64,000 bases of DNA from a virus, in the IMG/VR virus record IMGVR_UViG_3300031539_012188, positions 1 to 64,000 of that record; one strand, given 5' to 3'. Of the stretch, positions 49,229 to 57,204 are shown in pieces. The notes below the pieces were generated by a model. It ran no database searches. It worked only from the letters and a program-made list of their open reading frames with translations, and was not told the origin of the DNA. The position numbers and the translations under genes are program-made. Within the stretch, counting starts at the first letter, position 1; every line of letters begins with the position of its first letter.

Positions 49229-51699
49229 CTTAAACGGCCTAATATTCTTTCCACTTTATTATACGCGTTTTTTATATCTTGCAAACTCTTTACGAGCATA
49301 TCCACACGGTCTTCAGCAGCTTCTTCACCGCCTGATATGAAATCTTCTGGTGCATCCCCTTCTTGGATGGCGATACGCAATGCTTGCTCTCCAGTAATTT
49401 CACCAGACTTTACCATTTCACCGCGTCTTCGAGCACGCCAGACGCCGAGTTCCACTCGTTCACGCTCTGCCGTAGGATCTGTGCTGGCGAACTGAAACTC
49501 CACAGTGGAGGGAAGAACATACCAATTAAAGCCAAATTCAAATTGCTGAAGGATAAGTCCTGGTCCTTTTCCACGAGACCGCGAAGACATCTCTGTAGTT
49601 TGCTGGGCAGATCCAAGGTTGCCTCCAGGCATAGGAAAGAATTCAATATAGTCAGTGCCCATTCCAAGGGCTAGAACGCCGATGTACCACTTCATCAATT
49701 CGTCATATTTGAAGCCATCTGGAAGACCTGCTAATTCGACTAATTGTACCCGCAAGGGCCTTTGTGAGTCGTGGGAAGAAATGACAATAGGAGTTATGTA
49801 AAGACTTCTTCCTGAAGCTCTCGTCTCTTCTCTAGCCTTCTCGATGGCATCGGCAATGGCGTTACTGCGCATTCCTTGAACGAAGAGAAGTGCAGGTATT
49901 CTCTGTCCACTCAATTTCTGCGACTGATAGGTCTGCACAGCCCTGAGTAGTTTTGCAAACTCCAAGACACGACTTACGGCGCAATAACCACGTCCCTTGT
50001 CTTCCTCTCTCGGACTGGGTTGGTCGGTAAGGGCAAGGACTTGATACCATCGAAGACGATGCCAAGCACTATCTTTATTTGAATAATATAAGTAAGGTAT
50101 TTCGGGATTTCCCGTTCGTTGAATTCTCTGTGAATCTAAATGAGCTATCCCACGCACAGGTGATTGTGGAGATGCGCCTTTTGGACGGAGAAGTTCAACG
50201 AAAGCTCCATTGTCCTGAGTATTGTGTACAACCACGTTGGCCGCTACGAAATTTCCTGTCTCCTCTACGCCAATATGAAAAGTCGTCTTAGCCTTTTTGT
50301 AACCAGCCTTGTAGTCCCTTTCCATAGAGGCTACAACGGTGTCATAATATACCGTAGCTCTTCCAAGCTCCCACAGGCTGGCGTCGTATTCTGGAGCGCC
50401 CTTGGGGAGCTTGTACCGTAGCTCTGGAGGTACGTAGGAGCCTATATCGGCCACGAGGCGCTGCAACCCCTTTGGTGTAATGTAAATTATAGGATAGTCA
50501 TCCCTTTCGTCGTCTGAACCTCTATAAGGCTGAAAACGCAGTCGGCAGGAATATCCCTTACAGTTCAGTAAATCCACAAGCCACCGAACATCATCCTCCA
50601 AGAAACCGCAGGTATACAGCACAGCGTGAGGCGCGATGCTTTCACCAGTAGTTCTGTGTCTAGGTCCACAGAGGCTCCCGTCGTCGCAATACCATGCGGC
50701 TAGAAGCCTTGGAGAAAAGAGGCTCTCAACGAGAGCACGAGGTACTACCTTCTTCCCCTGTGGATACCAAAGCTGTCGCCATCTTTCCAGTTCCAGCGAT
50801 CCCAGAGATGCTACCTGGACACTCTCACTAGAGTACCCTTGATAGGAACTGGTATAAGTAGCCCGTCCCGTCCATCCAAATCCAGCTAAGGCACTCAGTT
50901 TCAAGTCCAACCACGCCTCTTGCGCAACACTGTGGCAAAGACGCAGCGTAGCTCGCTTCCTAATAGGCTGAATGCAAAGATCCCCCAGTAGACTGCCAGC
51001 TAGTAGTTCAGCCTGCTTCTGGTTAGGGACGGGATCGCCTGTGGCTACTCGATCTCCCAACTCAATGTCTCTTGCCAGCTTCCAACCATCGCTAGTAAGT
51101 ACGGGGTGGTCCTCCGTCATGAATATCCCACCAGCTTTTTCCCGACTGTGCCCAGACGCTTCTTTTAAGGAGATCCACCACCACCTACGAGGCCCCAAGG
51201 GAGTCTTGTGCCACTCCACAACATGACGCTCTATGAGGTTGCCATCAATATCTACAGACAACACGGGGCCAGGATCTCGGTCCTTAACGATGTCACGAAT
51301 CTCCTTCGTCTGGCCTCGGCGATCCCCACCTAATTGAACTCTCGTCGTGGCTGCTAGGCACAAAATGTCTTGAACGACCCGTTGAATAAAATTTACCCAA
51401 CCTGCGCCAAAGTCAGCGGCTTGGAAGACGTTGGCATATCTAGCAACGGCTTTGGTGCGACCCTTGAGCCTAAAATCGAGTGCGGCGACTTTGGCGCACA
51501 TAGAATAAATTGCGCCCGCAAGCACAGATTCGGTGGGCCAAAATTTGTCCAACGCCTTATCACGAGAAAGTCCACGTTTTATAGGAATCTCGTCGGCAAG
51601 TTGGGCGAGATAAAAAATAAGTGGAGACTCCTCTTCTATCTTTAAATCCGCCCTATCCTGAATCGATAGGATAGCCTGTTCCTTTGGATTATCAGTCAT
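49225..51699 (-). CDS. portal protein interrupted by an intein
   Basis: 824 aa precursor. Residues 1-113 and 494-824 join to a 444-aa portal, with the insertion at a conserved place (Q-D-I-L then T-Q-D-N-G-A-F-V-E-L). The portal C-terminal part has P-A-L-L-F-V-Q-G, G-M-G-T-D-Y-I-E-F-F-P and a coiled end. Twelve copies would form the DNA channel of the head vertex. Splicing must occur before the protein can assemble. Confidence 0.9.
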   Translation of the reverse strand: MTDNPKEQAILSIQDRADLKIEEESPLIFYLAQLADEIPIKRGLSRDKALDKFWPTESVLAGAIYSMCAKVAALDFRLKGRTKAVARYANVFQAADFGAGWVNFIQRVVQDILCLAATTRVQLGGDRRGQTKEIRDIVKDRDPGPVLSVDIDGNLIERHVVEWHKTPLGPRRWWWISLKEASGHSREKAGGIFMTEDHPVLTSDGWKLARDIELGDRVATGDPVPNQKQAELLAGSLLGDLCIQPIRKRATLRLCHSVAQEAWLDLKLSALAGFGWTGRATYTSSYQGYSSESVQVASLGSLELERWRQLWYPQGKKVVPRALVESLFSPRLLAAWYCDDGSLCGPRHRTTGESIAPHAVLYTCGFLEDDVRWLVDLLNCKGYSCRLRFQPYRGSDDERDDYPIIYITPKGLQRLVADIGSYVPPELRYKLPKGAPEYDASLWELGRATVYYDTVVASMERDYKAGYKKAKTTFHIGVEETGNFVAANVVVHNTQDNGAFVELLRPKGASPQSPVRGIAHLDSQRIQRTGNPEIPYLYYSNKDSAWHRLRWYQVLALTDQPSPREEDKGRGYCAVSRVLEFAKLLRAVQTYQSQKLSGQRIPALLFVQGMRSNAIADAIEKAREETRASGRSLYITPIVISSHDSQRPLRVQLVELAGLPDGFKYDELMKWYIGVLALGMGTDYIEFFPMPGGNLGSAQQTTEMSSRSRGKGPGLILQQFEFGFNWYVLPSTVEFQFASTDPTAERERVELGVWRARRRGEMVKSGEITGEQALRIAIQEGDAPEDFISGGEEAAEDRVDMLVKSLQDIKNAYNKVERILGRLR
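50221..51360 (-). mobile_element. intein with LAGLIDADG-type homing domain
   Basis: 380 aa, precursor residues 114-493. First residue Cys (C-L-A-A-T-T), block B with T-E-D-H, two endonuclease motifs (L-L-A-G-S-L-L-G-D and L-L-A-A-W-Y-C-D-D-G), block F region ending V-V-V-H-N, then Thr as +1 extein residue. All residues needed for class 1 splicing appear present. Both acidic residues of the endonuclease motifs are kept (D and D-D), so homing may still be active. Confidence 0.92.
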
Positions 51700-51871
51700 A
51701 ATCTGTCCACCAGTTTTCCATATATCTAACGCGATGTGAGTTCCTTAGTGCTTCTCTCCACTTCCTTCTAGTTCTCTGGTTAATTATTCGTTTATCCGTA
51801 AATCTCAGTCGTCTTGGTTCGAGCAAATCCATGTCATTTCGCCCGATTTCCAATTCTCTATCCTTCCCCAT
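51692..51871 (-). CDS. small basic protein upstream of portal
   Basis: 59 aa from the ATG at 51871, just after the phosphoesterase stop. Highly charged, Arg-rich (R-R-L-R-F-T-D-K-R, then R-T-R-R-K-W-R-E-A-L). Ends inside the portal start. No clear ribosome binding site; translation may be re-initiation. It could bind DNA or protein; not recognised. Confidence 0.45.
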   Translation of the reverse strand: MGKDRELEIGRNDMDLLEPRRLRFTDKRIINQRTRRKWREALRNSHRVRYMENWWTDYD

Positions 51872-51872
51872 T

Positions 51873-52724
51873 TTACCAAATGCCTTCGACTCTTCCCCAA
51901 GCCGCAACGTCGCTTAACGCTCTTCCAGCGGCTTCCATATTTCGATAGTGCAACGCAATATTTTTATTCTCCGATAAAAGCAAGTCTTGATTGGCCTCAA
52001 TTGCTTTGATAGTCAGTGGTGGTTGCGCACCTGCATTATGTAGATATAGTAGGACTCCCGTGGTCTGCACGGAGAATTCCAGGGAAAGGCGTTCTTGTTT
52101 GTGCCAGCCTCCCGACGTATCAATTTGGCAATTGAGGCCAATCTCTTGACCAACATTAAGTTTGTGTACGTGCGCTCTGATGAAACGATCTATGTGAATT
52201 CCATCAATCTGTGCTATTTCAATAAACTTTTTCCAGGCAGCCCTGATTTCAGAATACGAATTAGCATAATAACTACTATATCCAAAGCCGTGCGCTATAT
52301 GAAAAGCGGATTCTTTATCTCCAAAATATCCAATGAATTCTCTATCTACATATCTAGCATTGATACCTAATAAGCGTAAGAATAAAACTAACTGCCTAGC
52401 CAAGTTTTCCCTGTTAGAGTGATCGTGATTACCAAGTATTATATACCATTCTGCTTTATTGTCAAGTCGTCTATCCCACTGTCTGATTTCCCAGCCTGCC
52501 CAATAAATCTGCTCTGGACCCAACTGAACGATGTTCTGTGCCTCTTGTAATCGAAAGATCCCCCTTCCCGCTGCTGCATCGCCATTGAGTGCTATTTGAG
52601 TTACGTCTGGTTTGAAGTTATTGATTTCTATTATAGCCCTGTCCATACATTCCATCAAAGACCGATAAAATTGCCCCGCGTCGCCAAAGTGCAGGTCACT
52701 CAGTACGAGGGTAGCTTTTCGCAT
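51873..52724 (-). CDS. calcineurin-like metallophosphoesterase
   Basis: 283 aa. D10-L-H12 in L-S-D-L-H-F-G-D, N-G-D at 47-49, G-N-H-D-H at 98-102 and A-H-V-H near 190 are the metal ligands of the family. Substrates can be DNA ends, cyclic nucleotides or nucleotides. Position between terminase and portal is unusual: it might process packaged DNA ends, or break down signalling nucleotides of host defence. The site cannot be decided. Confidence 0.8.
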   Translation of the reverse strand: MRKATLVLSDLHFGDAGQFYRSLMECMDRAIIEINNFKPDVTQIALNGDAAAGRGIFRLQEAQNIVQLGPEQIYWAGWEIRQWDRRLDNKAEWYIILGNHDHSNRENLARQLVLFLRLLGINARYVDREFIGYFGDKESAFHIAHGFGYSSYYANSYSEIRAAWKKFIEIAQIDGIHIDRFIRAHVHKLNVGQEIGLNCQIDTSGGWHKQERLSLEFSVQTTGVLLYLHNAGAQPPLTIKAIEANQDLLLSENKNIALHYRNMEAAGRALSDVAAWGRVEGIW

Positions 52725-52725
52725 A

Positions 52726-53130
52726 TTATTTTATACTCTCTATCCAATGGGTAAGAACGTTCAATTTACCGTTTACTCCAGCACCTCCCGCTGCCAAGAG
52801 GATGGTCATCGTCGCATTCAATGAACTCCTCTTAGGCACAGGGAAAGTAATTAATCCAAGTCCAGAATTGATGATGTCTATATCAAAAGTAACCCCCAAA
52901 TATTCATCGACTATTTGGAGATTTCCACCAGCAATTTGCCCATCATAAGACCAAGCCACGCCACTGATAGCGTGATAAGAATATATTCCTGGCCTTGGAT
53001 ATGCTATCTCTGCTATGGTATTCGCCGCAGGCGTAGAAACATCACCTGCTGCACCAGCAGGCGGAACATCATAACCTACAATATCAACTGCAGTCGCTGG
53101 ACCACCTTCTACTTGTCTAGTTCTGGTCAT
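52726..53130 (-). CDS. hypothetical virion-module protein (134 aa)
   Basis: 134 aa, strong site AAGGAGAAAG. Beta-rich, starting with a flexible Gly/Pro/Ala-rich stretch and ending L-N-V-L-T-H-W-I-E-S-I-K. Compatible with a small beta-sandwich head decoration protein, but no family is recognised. Lies directly after the large terminase. Confidence 0.55.
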   Translation of the reverse strand: MTRTRQVEGGPATAVDIVGYDVPPAGAAGDVSTPAANTIAEIAYPRPGIYSYHAISGVAWSYDGQIAGGNLQIVDEYLGVTFDIDIINSGLGLITFPVPKRSSLNATMTILLAAGGAGVNGKLNVLTHWIESIK

Positions 53131-53140
53131 AACTTTCTCC

Positions 53141-54463
53141 TTAGAAGAATTGGCTCATATATGGTTGCGCCTCAACAGCCTGTGCTTTTCGTTCCTCTAA
53201 CTTCTTTTGATATTTTGCCTCTTCGAGAAGATCGAGCAAGTCCCTTCCCCAAAGTCCATAACGAACCGTATCTGGCACATCATCTCCCAACTGCTGTGGC
53301 TTGTTCGTATTGATGTCTCTATTATATGAAGCCATACTCGTGGGCGCATAAGTGCATCGTGGATGAAATCGCAAATGTCGCACTCCCTCGCCACTCAGAA
53401 TGAAAGGAGCGACATGTTTGATGCCTTCCTCGATAGGATGAGTCGCCCCTACGGTATCTACATCTTGTTCCTCCAAACGGCCCCGAAGCTCCGCCGCAGA
53501 TGAGTCAATATAAGCGACTTTCGCCTTCGGCCAACCTTTGTCCAGGACATTAGCTATTGAAACCTCAGCCTTTACATAAATTTCTATAAGTTCATCGAAG
53601 ACATTCACAAAAGGTGGAATTTCTTGTGCAAGTAAGATTACGCGGGGGTGTGCCCTAGTGTAGCCATCATCCACCCACCACTCTACTGGAACCCCCGAAA
53701 CATAGTCAGCTTCCTCAGTGACATTGAGTTCCTCAGAGAAATCTTCCCATACTAGACCCTCAAGGCTGACGAACATACCGCCAACTTCTTGTTCTCTAAA
53801 TTTTCCTTGATAAGTAGTCAACAAGCTGGCATAATAAAGAGCATCGTTGTGGATATTCTCTGAAGTATCACAATGAAAGCGTTCCACCAATTTTCCACCG
53901 TAGATGTCTGCTTGCTTCTTGAATTCCTCCAGAAACTTCTTATCGAAATCTTGTTTGACGAAAACATCGTACAGCCAGTGATTTACTCCAGACGGAGTGG
54001 TAGTCACCCATCCCTGTGGCCGAAAACCAGTACGAATTCTACCACAAAGGACATCGAAAGCATCCCTGCTATTACGCATCGCACCTTCGTCGAACCAGAA
54101 AAAATTCACGGTGGGGCCACGCCAGGACTTTGGCTCGTCTATACCGCCATAGAGTATTCTAACCTCTTTTCCATTTATGTCAAGGAGTAACTCTTTTCTC
54201 TGGGTATATGGGTGTTCTAGGTGAGCATTCTTTACCCTGCTCCACGGCAACCACTTAGAAAACTCTGGCCATGTTGAACGAACGAAGTGTGGAAAGTTGG
54301 GCGCAACGATAATGCCACTCTCTCCCTGACCGACCTTTTCGATAGCCTTTACAGCCCCAATAGCTGTTTTCCCTGCACCAAGTCCAGCTCCGAATAAGAT
54401 GAGTCTGGCTTTACTGCGTAAGAATTCCGCTTGTGTTTCGCTGGCTACGAATTCGACGGGCAT
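53141..54463 (-). CDS. terL: terminase large subunit
   Basis: 440 aa, TAATG overlap with terS. Walker A G-A-G-L-G-A-G-K-T at 25-33, Walker B F-F-W-F-D-E at 121-126, motif III T-T-T-P-S-G. The RNase-H-like nuclease has acidic residues in W-W-V-D-D-G, A-Y-I-D-S-S and G-D-D-V-P-D. It pumps DNA into the prohead and cuts it. Confidence 0.92.
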   Translation of the reverse strand: MPVEFVASETQAEFLRSKARLILFGAGLGAGKTAIGAVKAIEKVGQGESGIIVAPNFPHFVRSTWPEFSKWLPWSRVKNAHLEHPYTQRKELLLDINGKEVRILYGGIDEPKSWRGPTVNFFWFDEGAMRNSRDAFDVLCGRIRTGFRPQGWVTTTPSGVNHWLYDVFVKQDFDKKFLEEFKKQADIYGGKLVERFHCDTSENIHNDALYYASLLTTYQGKFREQEVGGMFVSLEGLVWEDFSEELNVTEEADYVSGVPVEWWVDDGYTRAHPRVILLAQEIPPFVNVFDELIEIYVKAEVSIANVLDKGWPKAKVAYIDSSAAELRGRLEEQDVDTVGATHPIEEGIKHVAPFILSGEGVRHLRFHPRCTYAPTSMASYNRDINTNKPQQLGDDVPDTVRYGLWGRDLLDLLEEAKYQKKLEERKAQAVEAQPYMSQFF

Positions 54464-54933
54464 TATAATACGATCACCAATTCGTCATCCACAGGTTTAG
54501 ATTCCAGGACTTTTCCCTCTATGGTATCCTCAAGAGCGGGGGCCTCCAACAGAGGGCGAATAATTGGAGGCCCCTTTTCAGCAGGGAGGAAGACGACGAG
54601 ACGATCATCTTCGTAGTGTTTGACATTGAGAGTGAGTTCTCGATTTGTCAAGCCGAGCACGTCTAAGCAAAACTTGGCAGCTTGTACGGAGCCAGTCAAC
54701 GCTTGCTTGACCATTGCCTCATATATCTCGGCGAGACGCTCACCGATGTAAGCACTTGCAATATCGGAGACGGATTCCCACCAACCAGGCTCTAACTTCC
54801 AACCTTTGAGTGTGCTGAGGGCTACTCCCAGAGTCTTGGCTATTCCAGAGTCAGTATCGCAGTCTTCTGGTCTTTCTGACTCTGGCACGGTGAGCAGTTC
54901 TTGGTATCTGCGCTGTCTATATGTCCATCGCAT
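54463..54933 (-). CDS. terS: terminase small subunit
   Basis: 156 aa. S-G-I-A-K-T-L-G-V-A-L-S-T-L-K-G-W (about 29-45) is a helix-turn-helix, followed by helices and Q-A-A-K-F-C-L-D-V-L-G-L, as in phBC6A51-like small terminases; an acidic C-terminal tail follows. It recognises the packaging site. There is no Shine-Dalgarno site, and the predicted transcript start lies about three bases before the ATG, so the mRNA may be leaderless. Confidence 0.82.
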   Translation of the reverse strand: MRWTYRQRRYQELLTVPESERPEDCDTDSGIAKTLGVALSTLKGWKLEPGWWESVSDIASAYIGERLAEIYEAMVKQALTGSVQAAKFCLDVLGLTNRELTLNVKHYEDDRLVVFLPAEKGPPIIRPLLEAPALEDTIEGKVLESKPVDDELVIVL

Positions 54934-54942
54934 AGTGTAGTT

Positions 54943-54971
54943 ATTATACTACAAAGCTTTATAAAATGCAA
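54943..54971 (-). promoter_or_regulatory. promoter of the virion operon
   Basis: On the minus strand: TTGCAT (54971-54966), 17-base spacer, perfect TATAAT (54948-54943). It should start RNA near 54936. It drives terS and very likely the whole 39-kb virion operon, as no other such promoter was seen inside. Confidence 0.75.
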
Positions 54972-54995
54972 ACAAAGAAACCACCGAATGGTGGT
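54966..54995 (-). terminator. Rho-independent terminator of the small-gene module
   Basis: On the minus strand ACCACC-ATTC-GGTGGT followed by TTCTTTGTTTG. It would stop transcripts coming from the 55-59 kb module just before the virion promoter; its T-run overlaps the -35 box. This separates early small genes from late genes. Confidence 0.7.
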
Positions 54996-55053
54996 CTCAA
55001 GCGAGGAGGACAGGGGAAGTTATACAATGGAGCGTGGAAATTGTCAAGTAGTT

Positions 55054-55167
55054 TTAGTCGCGGTTTTGAACCACCAGCAGAACCATCAATGCCAGCAGAA
55101 TCATATCTACCACGATGCCGAACCTTACTAGAATTTCTAATGTCTGTATGAAATCTTGCGTCATCAT
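55054..55167 (-). CDS. 37-aa membrane peptide
   Basis: A tiny ORF with GAGGAG seven bases before its ATG-ATG start. M-M-T-Q-D-F-I-Q-T-L-E then a 22-residue hydrophobic helix (I-L-L-A-L-M-V-L-L-V-V) and a charged end Q-N-R-D. The strong site and clean topology support a real membrane peptide, perhaps a small holin/antiholin or a toxin-like protein. Last gene before the terminator. Confidence 0.6.
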   Translation of the reverse strand: MMTQDFIQTLEILVRFGIVVDMILLALMVLLVVQNRD

Positions 55168-55219
55168 CTTGTTCTCCTCGCATCGCCCCTGGTGTATGGC
55201 CCCGCGATATAAACCTTTT

Positions 55220-55393
55220 TCATTCTACATTTATCTTTTCTGAGTTGTCAGCCAAAAAATCTAAGAGCCTTGAAATGCTCGGCTTGCCTACTTTTTGGCT
55301 CCTCTGTGAAAGCAGGTGCAATCTTTCTGCTAGTCTCTCTAATTTTTCAGGAGTCTCTGAGTTCACACGCAGGGTAATTGATTTTCGGCTCAT
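55220..55393 (-). CDS. 57-aa ribbon-helix-helix-like regulator candidate
   Basis: 57 aa; site GAAGAGGAAACT. M-S-R-K-S-I-T-L-R-V-N then helix P-E-K-L-E-R-L-A-E-R-L, a turn, S-I-S-R-L-L-D-F-L, matching the strand-helix-helix plan of Arc/CopG proteins. A basic small DNA binder here could control the repeated promoters upstream in the same module. Confidence 0.6.
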   Translation of the reverse strand: MSRKSITLRVNSETPEKLERLAERLHLLSQRSQKVGKPSISRLLDFLADNSEKINVE

Positions 55394-55404
55394 AGTTTCC
55401 TCTT

Positions 55405-55590
55405 CTACTTAAAGAAATTATCTGGCTCGCCAATCGGGATTAAATGAATAGGCGTTTCTTGAACCCCTCGTATAAGTATGTCCTTAGCTATATCTGGGTA
55501 ATCATCCCTGTAATCTTCGATGCTATTCTTTATAATGAGTCGTAGGCGTATGATTTCTTCTTTTAATTCTAGGATTTCTTTTTCAGTCAT
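55405..55590 (-). CDS. hypothetical protein (61 aa)
   Basis: 61 aa; ATG at 55590 with AAAGGAGATT. N-terminal coiled helix (E-K-E-I-L-E-L-K-E-E-I-I-R-L-R-L), then a proline-containing tail ending D-N-F-F-K. Overlaps the upstream stop by ATGA. Not recognised. Confidence 0.6.
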   Translation of the reverse strand: MTEKEILELKEEIIRLRLIIKNSIEDYRDDYPDIAKDILIRGVQETPIHLIPIGEPDNFFK

Positions 55591-55895
55591 AAGTCTATAA
55601 TCTCCTTTCTTGCCATCCCCCATTCCTTGCGATAACCAGCTAATACAACTCTGGAGGTTTCGTGAATATCGAGCATTGGTCGCACCTTTGCCCAAGGCAT
55701 ATCGCTGGCCCAGGCGATCAAATCTTCTGGATTATGTAGGTAGTAATTCAATTCGGCGTCGAAAACCTCATCATAGGTTCTTTCGCTAGGAAAGTATTTG
55801 GGATTAGCAAAGAACTTAGCGATGTCCTCTGCCAAGGCAAGCACAGGAATTGTATATTTCTTGCCATCTGAAAAGGTTATGAGTAGGTGATTCAT
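55587..55895 (-). CDS. hypothetical protein (102 aa)
   Basis: 102 aa; ATG at 55895 overlaps the upstream stop (ATGA). L-L-I-T-F-S-D-G-K-K-Y-T-I-P, then a helical acidic body with D-L-I-A-W-A-S-D-M-P-W. Soluble accessory protein, no family recognised. Confidence 0.6.
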   Translation of the reverse strand: MNHLLITFSDGKKYTIPVLALAEDIAKFFANPKYFPSERTYDEVFDAELNYYLHNPEDLIAWASDMPWAKVRPMLDIHETSRVVLAGYRKEWGMARKEIIDL

Positions 55896-56086
55896 TTGGC
55901 TTTTAATCTTTCCTGCATACATGAACACGACCATACAGCCCATCCCCAGCCGCAAATTGGACAACTATAGTTCTCACCGCAGTCACACAAATAGATCATC
56001 TCTGCTGGCTCTGGCTTGGGTTCATTCCAATTCCATTCAGGATGATTGCACATCCTTCTCGGTTTAGTCCACGCTTTACCTATCAT
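55892..56086 (-). CDS. Cys-rich zinc-finger-like protein (64 aa)
   Basis: 64 aa; ATG at 56086 with GAGGAGGAG. Cysteines in C-N-H, C-D-C-G, C-P-I-C-G and C-S-C spaced for two zinc sites. Such mini zinc proteins are common in phage early regions, where they may bind host polymerase or nucleases; role here unknown. Confidence 0.6.
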   Translation of the reverse strand: MIGKAWTKPRRMCNHPEWNWNEPKPEPAEMIYLCDCGENYSCPICGWGWAVWSCSCMQERLKAK

Positions 56087-56324
56087 TAATCTCCTCCTCA
56101 GGGAATATGGAATCAAGTATAGTCTTAAATTCTTCTGGCGTCATAGGAGTTGGTTCTTTATTGTATGCTTCAGCCCATTGCGCAATTTGGAGCAAATAAT
56201 TGGCTCGCTTGCGAGCATTACTCATAGATTCATAAACTTCAATACTGTGAGCAGCTCGTTCTTCTGGCGTTCCTCTTTCAGAGAAATCTAATCGATGCAC
56301 TTGGCTCTGTCTTTCTTCGTTCAT
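56076..56324 (-). CDS. hypothetical helical protein (82 aa)
   Basis: 82 aa; AAGGA before the ATG. Polar, fully helical, with A-R-K-R-A-N-Y-L-L-Q-I-A and a C-terminal P-E-E-E-I. Overlaps the zinc protein start by 11 bases. Not recognised. Confidence 0.6.
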   Translation of the reverse strand: MNEERQSQVHRLDFSERGTPEERAAHSIEVYESMSNARKRANYLLQIAQWAEAYNKEPTPMTPEEFKTILDSIFPEEEINDR

Positions 56325-56338
56325 TTATGTCCTTCCAC

Positions 56339-56408
56339 GGCCTCACTTAGTCTCGTGTTCGTGAGGCCATACCCAGCCTGCTATCCTTGGGCCAGATTCG
56401 AGCCTGGG
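56339..56408 (-). other. intergenic hairpin pair
   Basis: In the 84-base gap, GGCCTCAC (56339-56346) pairs perfectly with GTGAGGCC (56361-56368), and CCCAG (56372-56376) with CTGGG (56404-56408). No U-run. Possible RNA processing or stability element between two small genes. Confidence 0.5.
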
Positions 56409-56630
56409 TTATTCCTTGACGAGCCAGCTATCACCTATAGTGACAATTACCGCTCCTCGTGGAGCATCCTTTACACACAGGGTGTAAAGAAGATGGCGAT
56501 ATTGGTTCTCACCAAGCGTTGTGGTTTGCACTTCCGCCGTGAGTTCAAACGGTAAATTAAGGGCTGCCACGCTCTTCACTTTCTCTATAATCTTACCAAG
56601 GTCGGTACTCTCGATTTCCTGCACCATCAT
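56409..56630 (-). CDS. hypothetical protein (73 aa)
   Basis: 73 aa; strong site AAAGGAGG before ATG-ATG. Helix then beta strands (F-E-L-T-A-E-V-Q-T-T-T-L, G-A-V-I-V-T-I-G-D-S-W-L-V). Not recognised. Confidence 0.6.
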   Translation of the reverse strand: MMVQEIESTDLGKIIEKVKSVAALNLPFELTAEVQTTTLGENQYRHLLYTLCVKDAPRGAVIVTIGDSWLVKE

Positions 56631-56660
56631 CGAATCCTCCTTTTTGTTTGCCGATTATTT

Positions 56661-56882
56661 TCAGTCATTTTTCCTATATGGAGTTACGAATACGGCGAGT
56701 GTCTCAACTGCACGGTGCATCGCTTCGACGTGCCATGTATAAGGAGTCACATTAGTTTGACTGCAGGAAATCAATACCTGCTCCCGATGATGCTGAATCT
56801 TATTCAATAGTGCTTCGATCACATCATTCCACAGTGCCAGTGCTTCCGCTTCCGTGGCCTCTAGGTCTTTCCATTTAGTCAT
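56661..56882 (-). CDS. hypothetical protein (73 aa)
   Basis: 73 aa; site AAAAGGAGG. Helical, with E-A-E-A-L-A-L-W-N-D-V-I-E-A-L-L-N-K-I and a histidine pair. Not recognised; it follows the membrane protein gene of the first promoter cassette. Confidence 0.6.
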   Translation of the reverse strand: MTKWKDLEATEAEALALWNDVIEALLNKIQHHREQVLISCSQTNVTPYTWHVEAMHRAVETLAVFVTPYRKND

Positions 56883-56900
56883 TGTTCCTCCTTTTGTTGT

Positions 56901-57155
56901 TTATTCACCACACCTGGATACATCACTCCATTGACCATCCTGCCATATCTGAATAGTGTAGCGGCCATCGCCGGCGAGCTTCGATAGATCTCTTGAAATA
57001 TTGTAGCCATCCTTAAGAAGGTCGTCTTCAAATTCACCGCGTCCGAGGCTGTAAAACCCAAAGATGCCAAGTAGAAGAAGCGATATCAAAACAATAGTAC
57101 CCAACTCTACCTCATGTTTAGATTCCCATCGTTGCCACCGAGTCTTTAATCTCAT
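56901..57155 (-). CDS. single-pass membrane protein (84 aa)
   Basis: 84 aa; ATG at 57155 with AAAAGGAGG. Basic N-terminus (R-L-K-T-R-W-Q-R-W), membrane helix at about 21-38 (T-I-V-L-I-S-L-L-L-L-G-I-F-G), then a soluble domain ending W-Q-D-G-Q-W-S-D-V-S-R-C. Likely inner-membrane, N-in. It has its own consensus promoter. Might be a superinfection-exclusion or host-takeover protein; unproven. Confidence 0.65.
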   Translation of the reverse strand: MRLKTRWQRWESKHEVELGTIVLISLLLLGIFGFYSLGRGEFEDDLLKDGYNISRDLSKLAGDGRYTIQIWQDGQWSDVSRCGE

Positions 57156-57172
57156 TATCAACCTCCTTTTAG

Positions 57173-57201
57173 ATTATACCACAAGGGCGTGCTTTTGTCA
57201 A
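57173..57201 (-). promoter_or_regulatory. promoter cassette copy 1
   Basis: TTGACA, 17-base spacer, TATAAT: a full sigma70 consensus, 18 bases before the start of the membrane-protein gene. The spacer shares AAAAGCACG with the other four copies; the rest has diverged, and it lacks the upstream GCACGTC half-site. Confidence 0.85.
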
Positions 57202-57204
57202 ATT

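Noticed and set aside
54966-55151. 61-codon plus-strand frame
   Set aside because: It is opposite the terminator and the membrane peptide gene, with no ribosome site.
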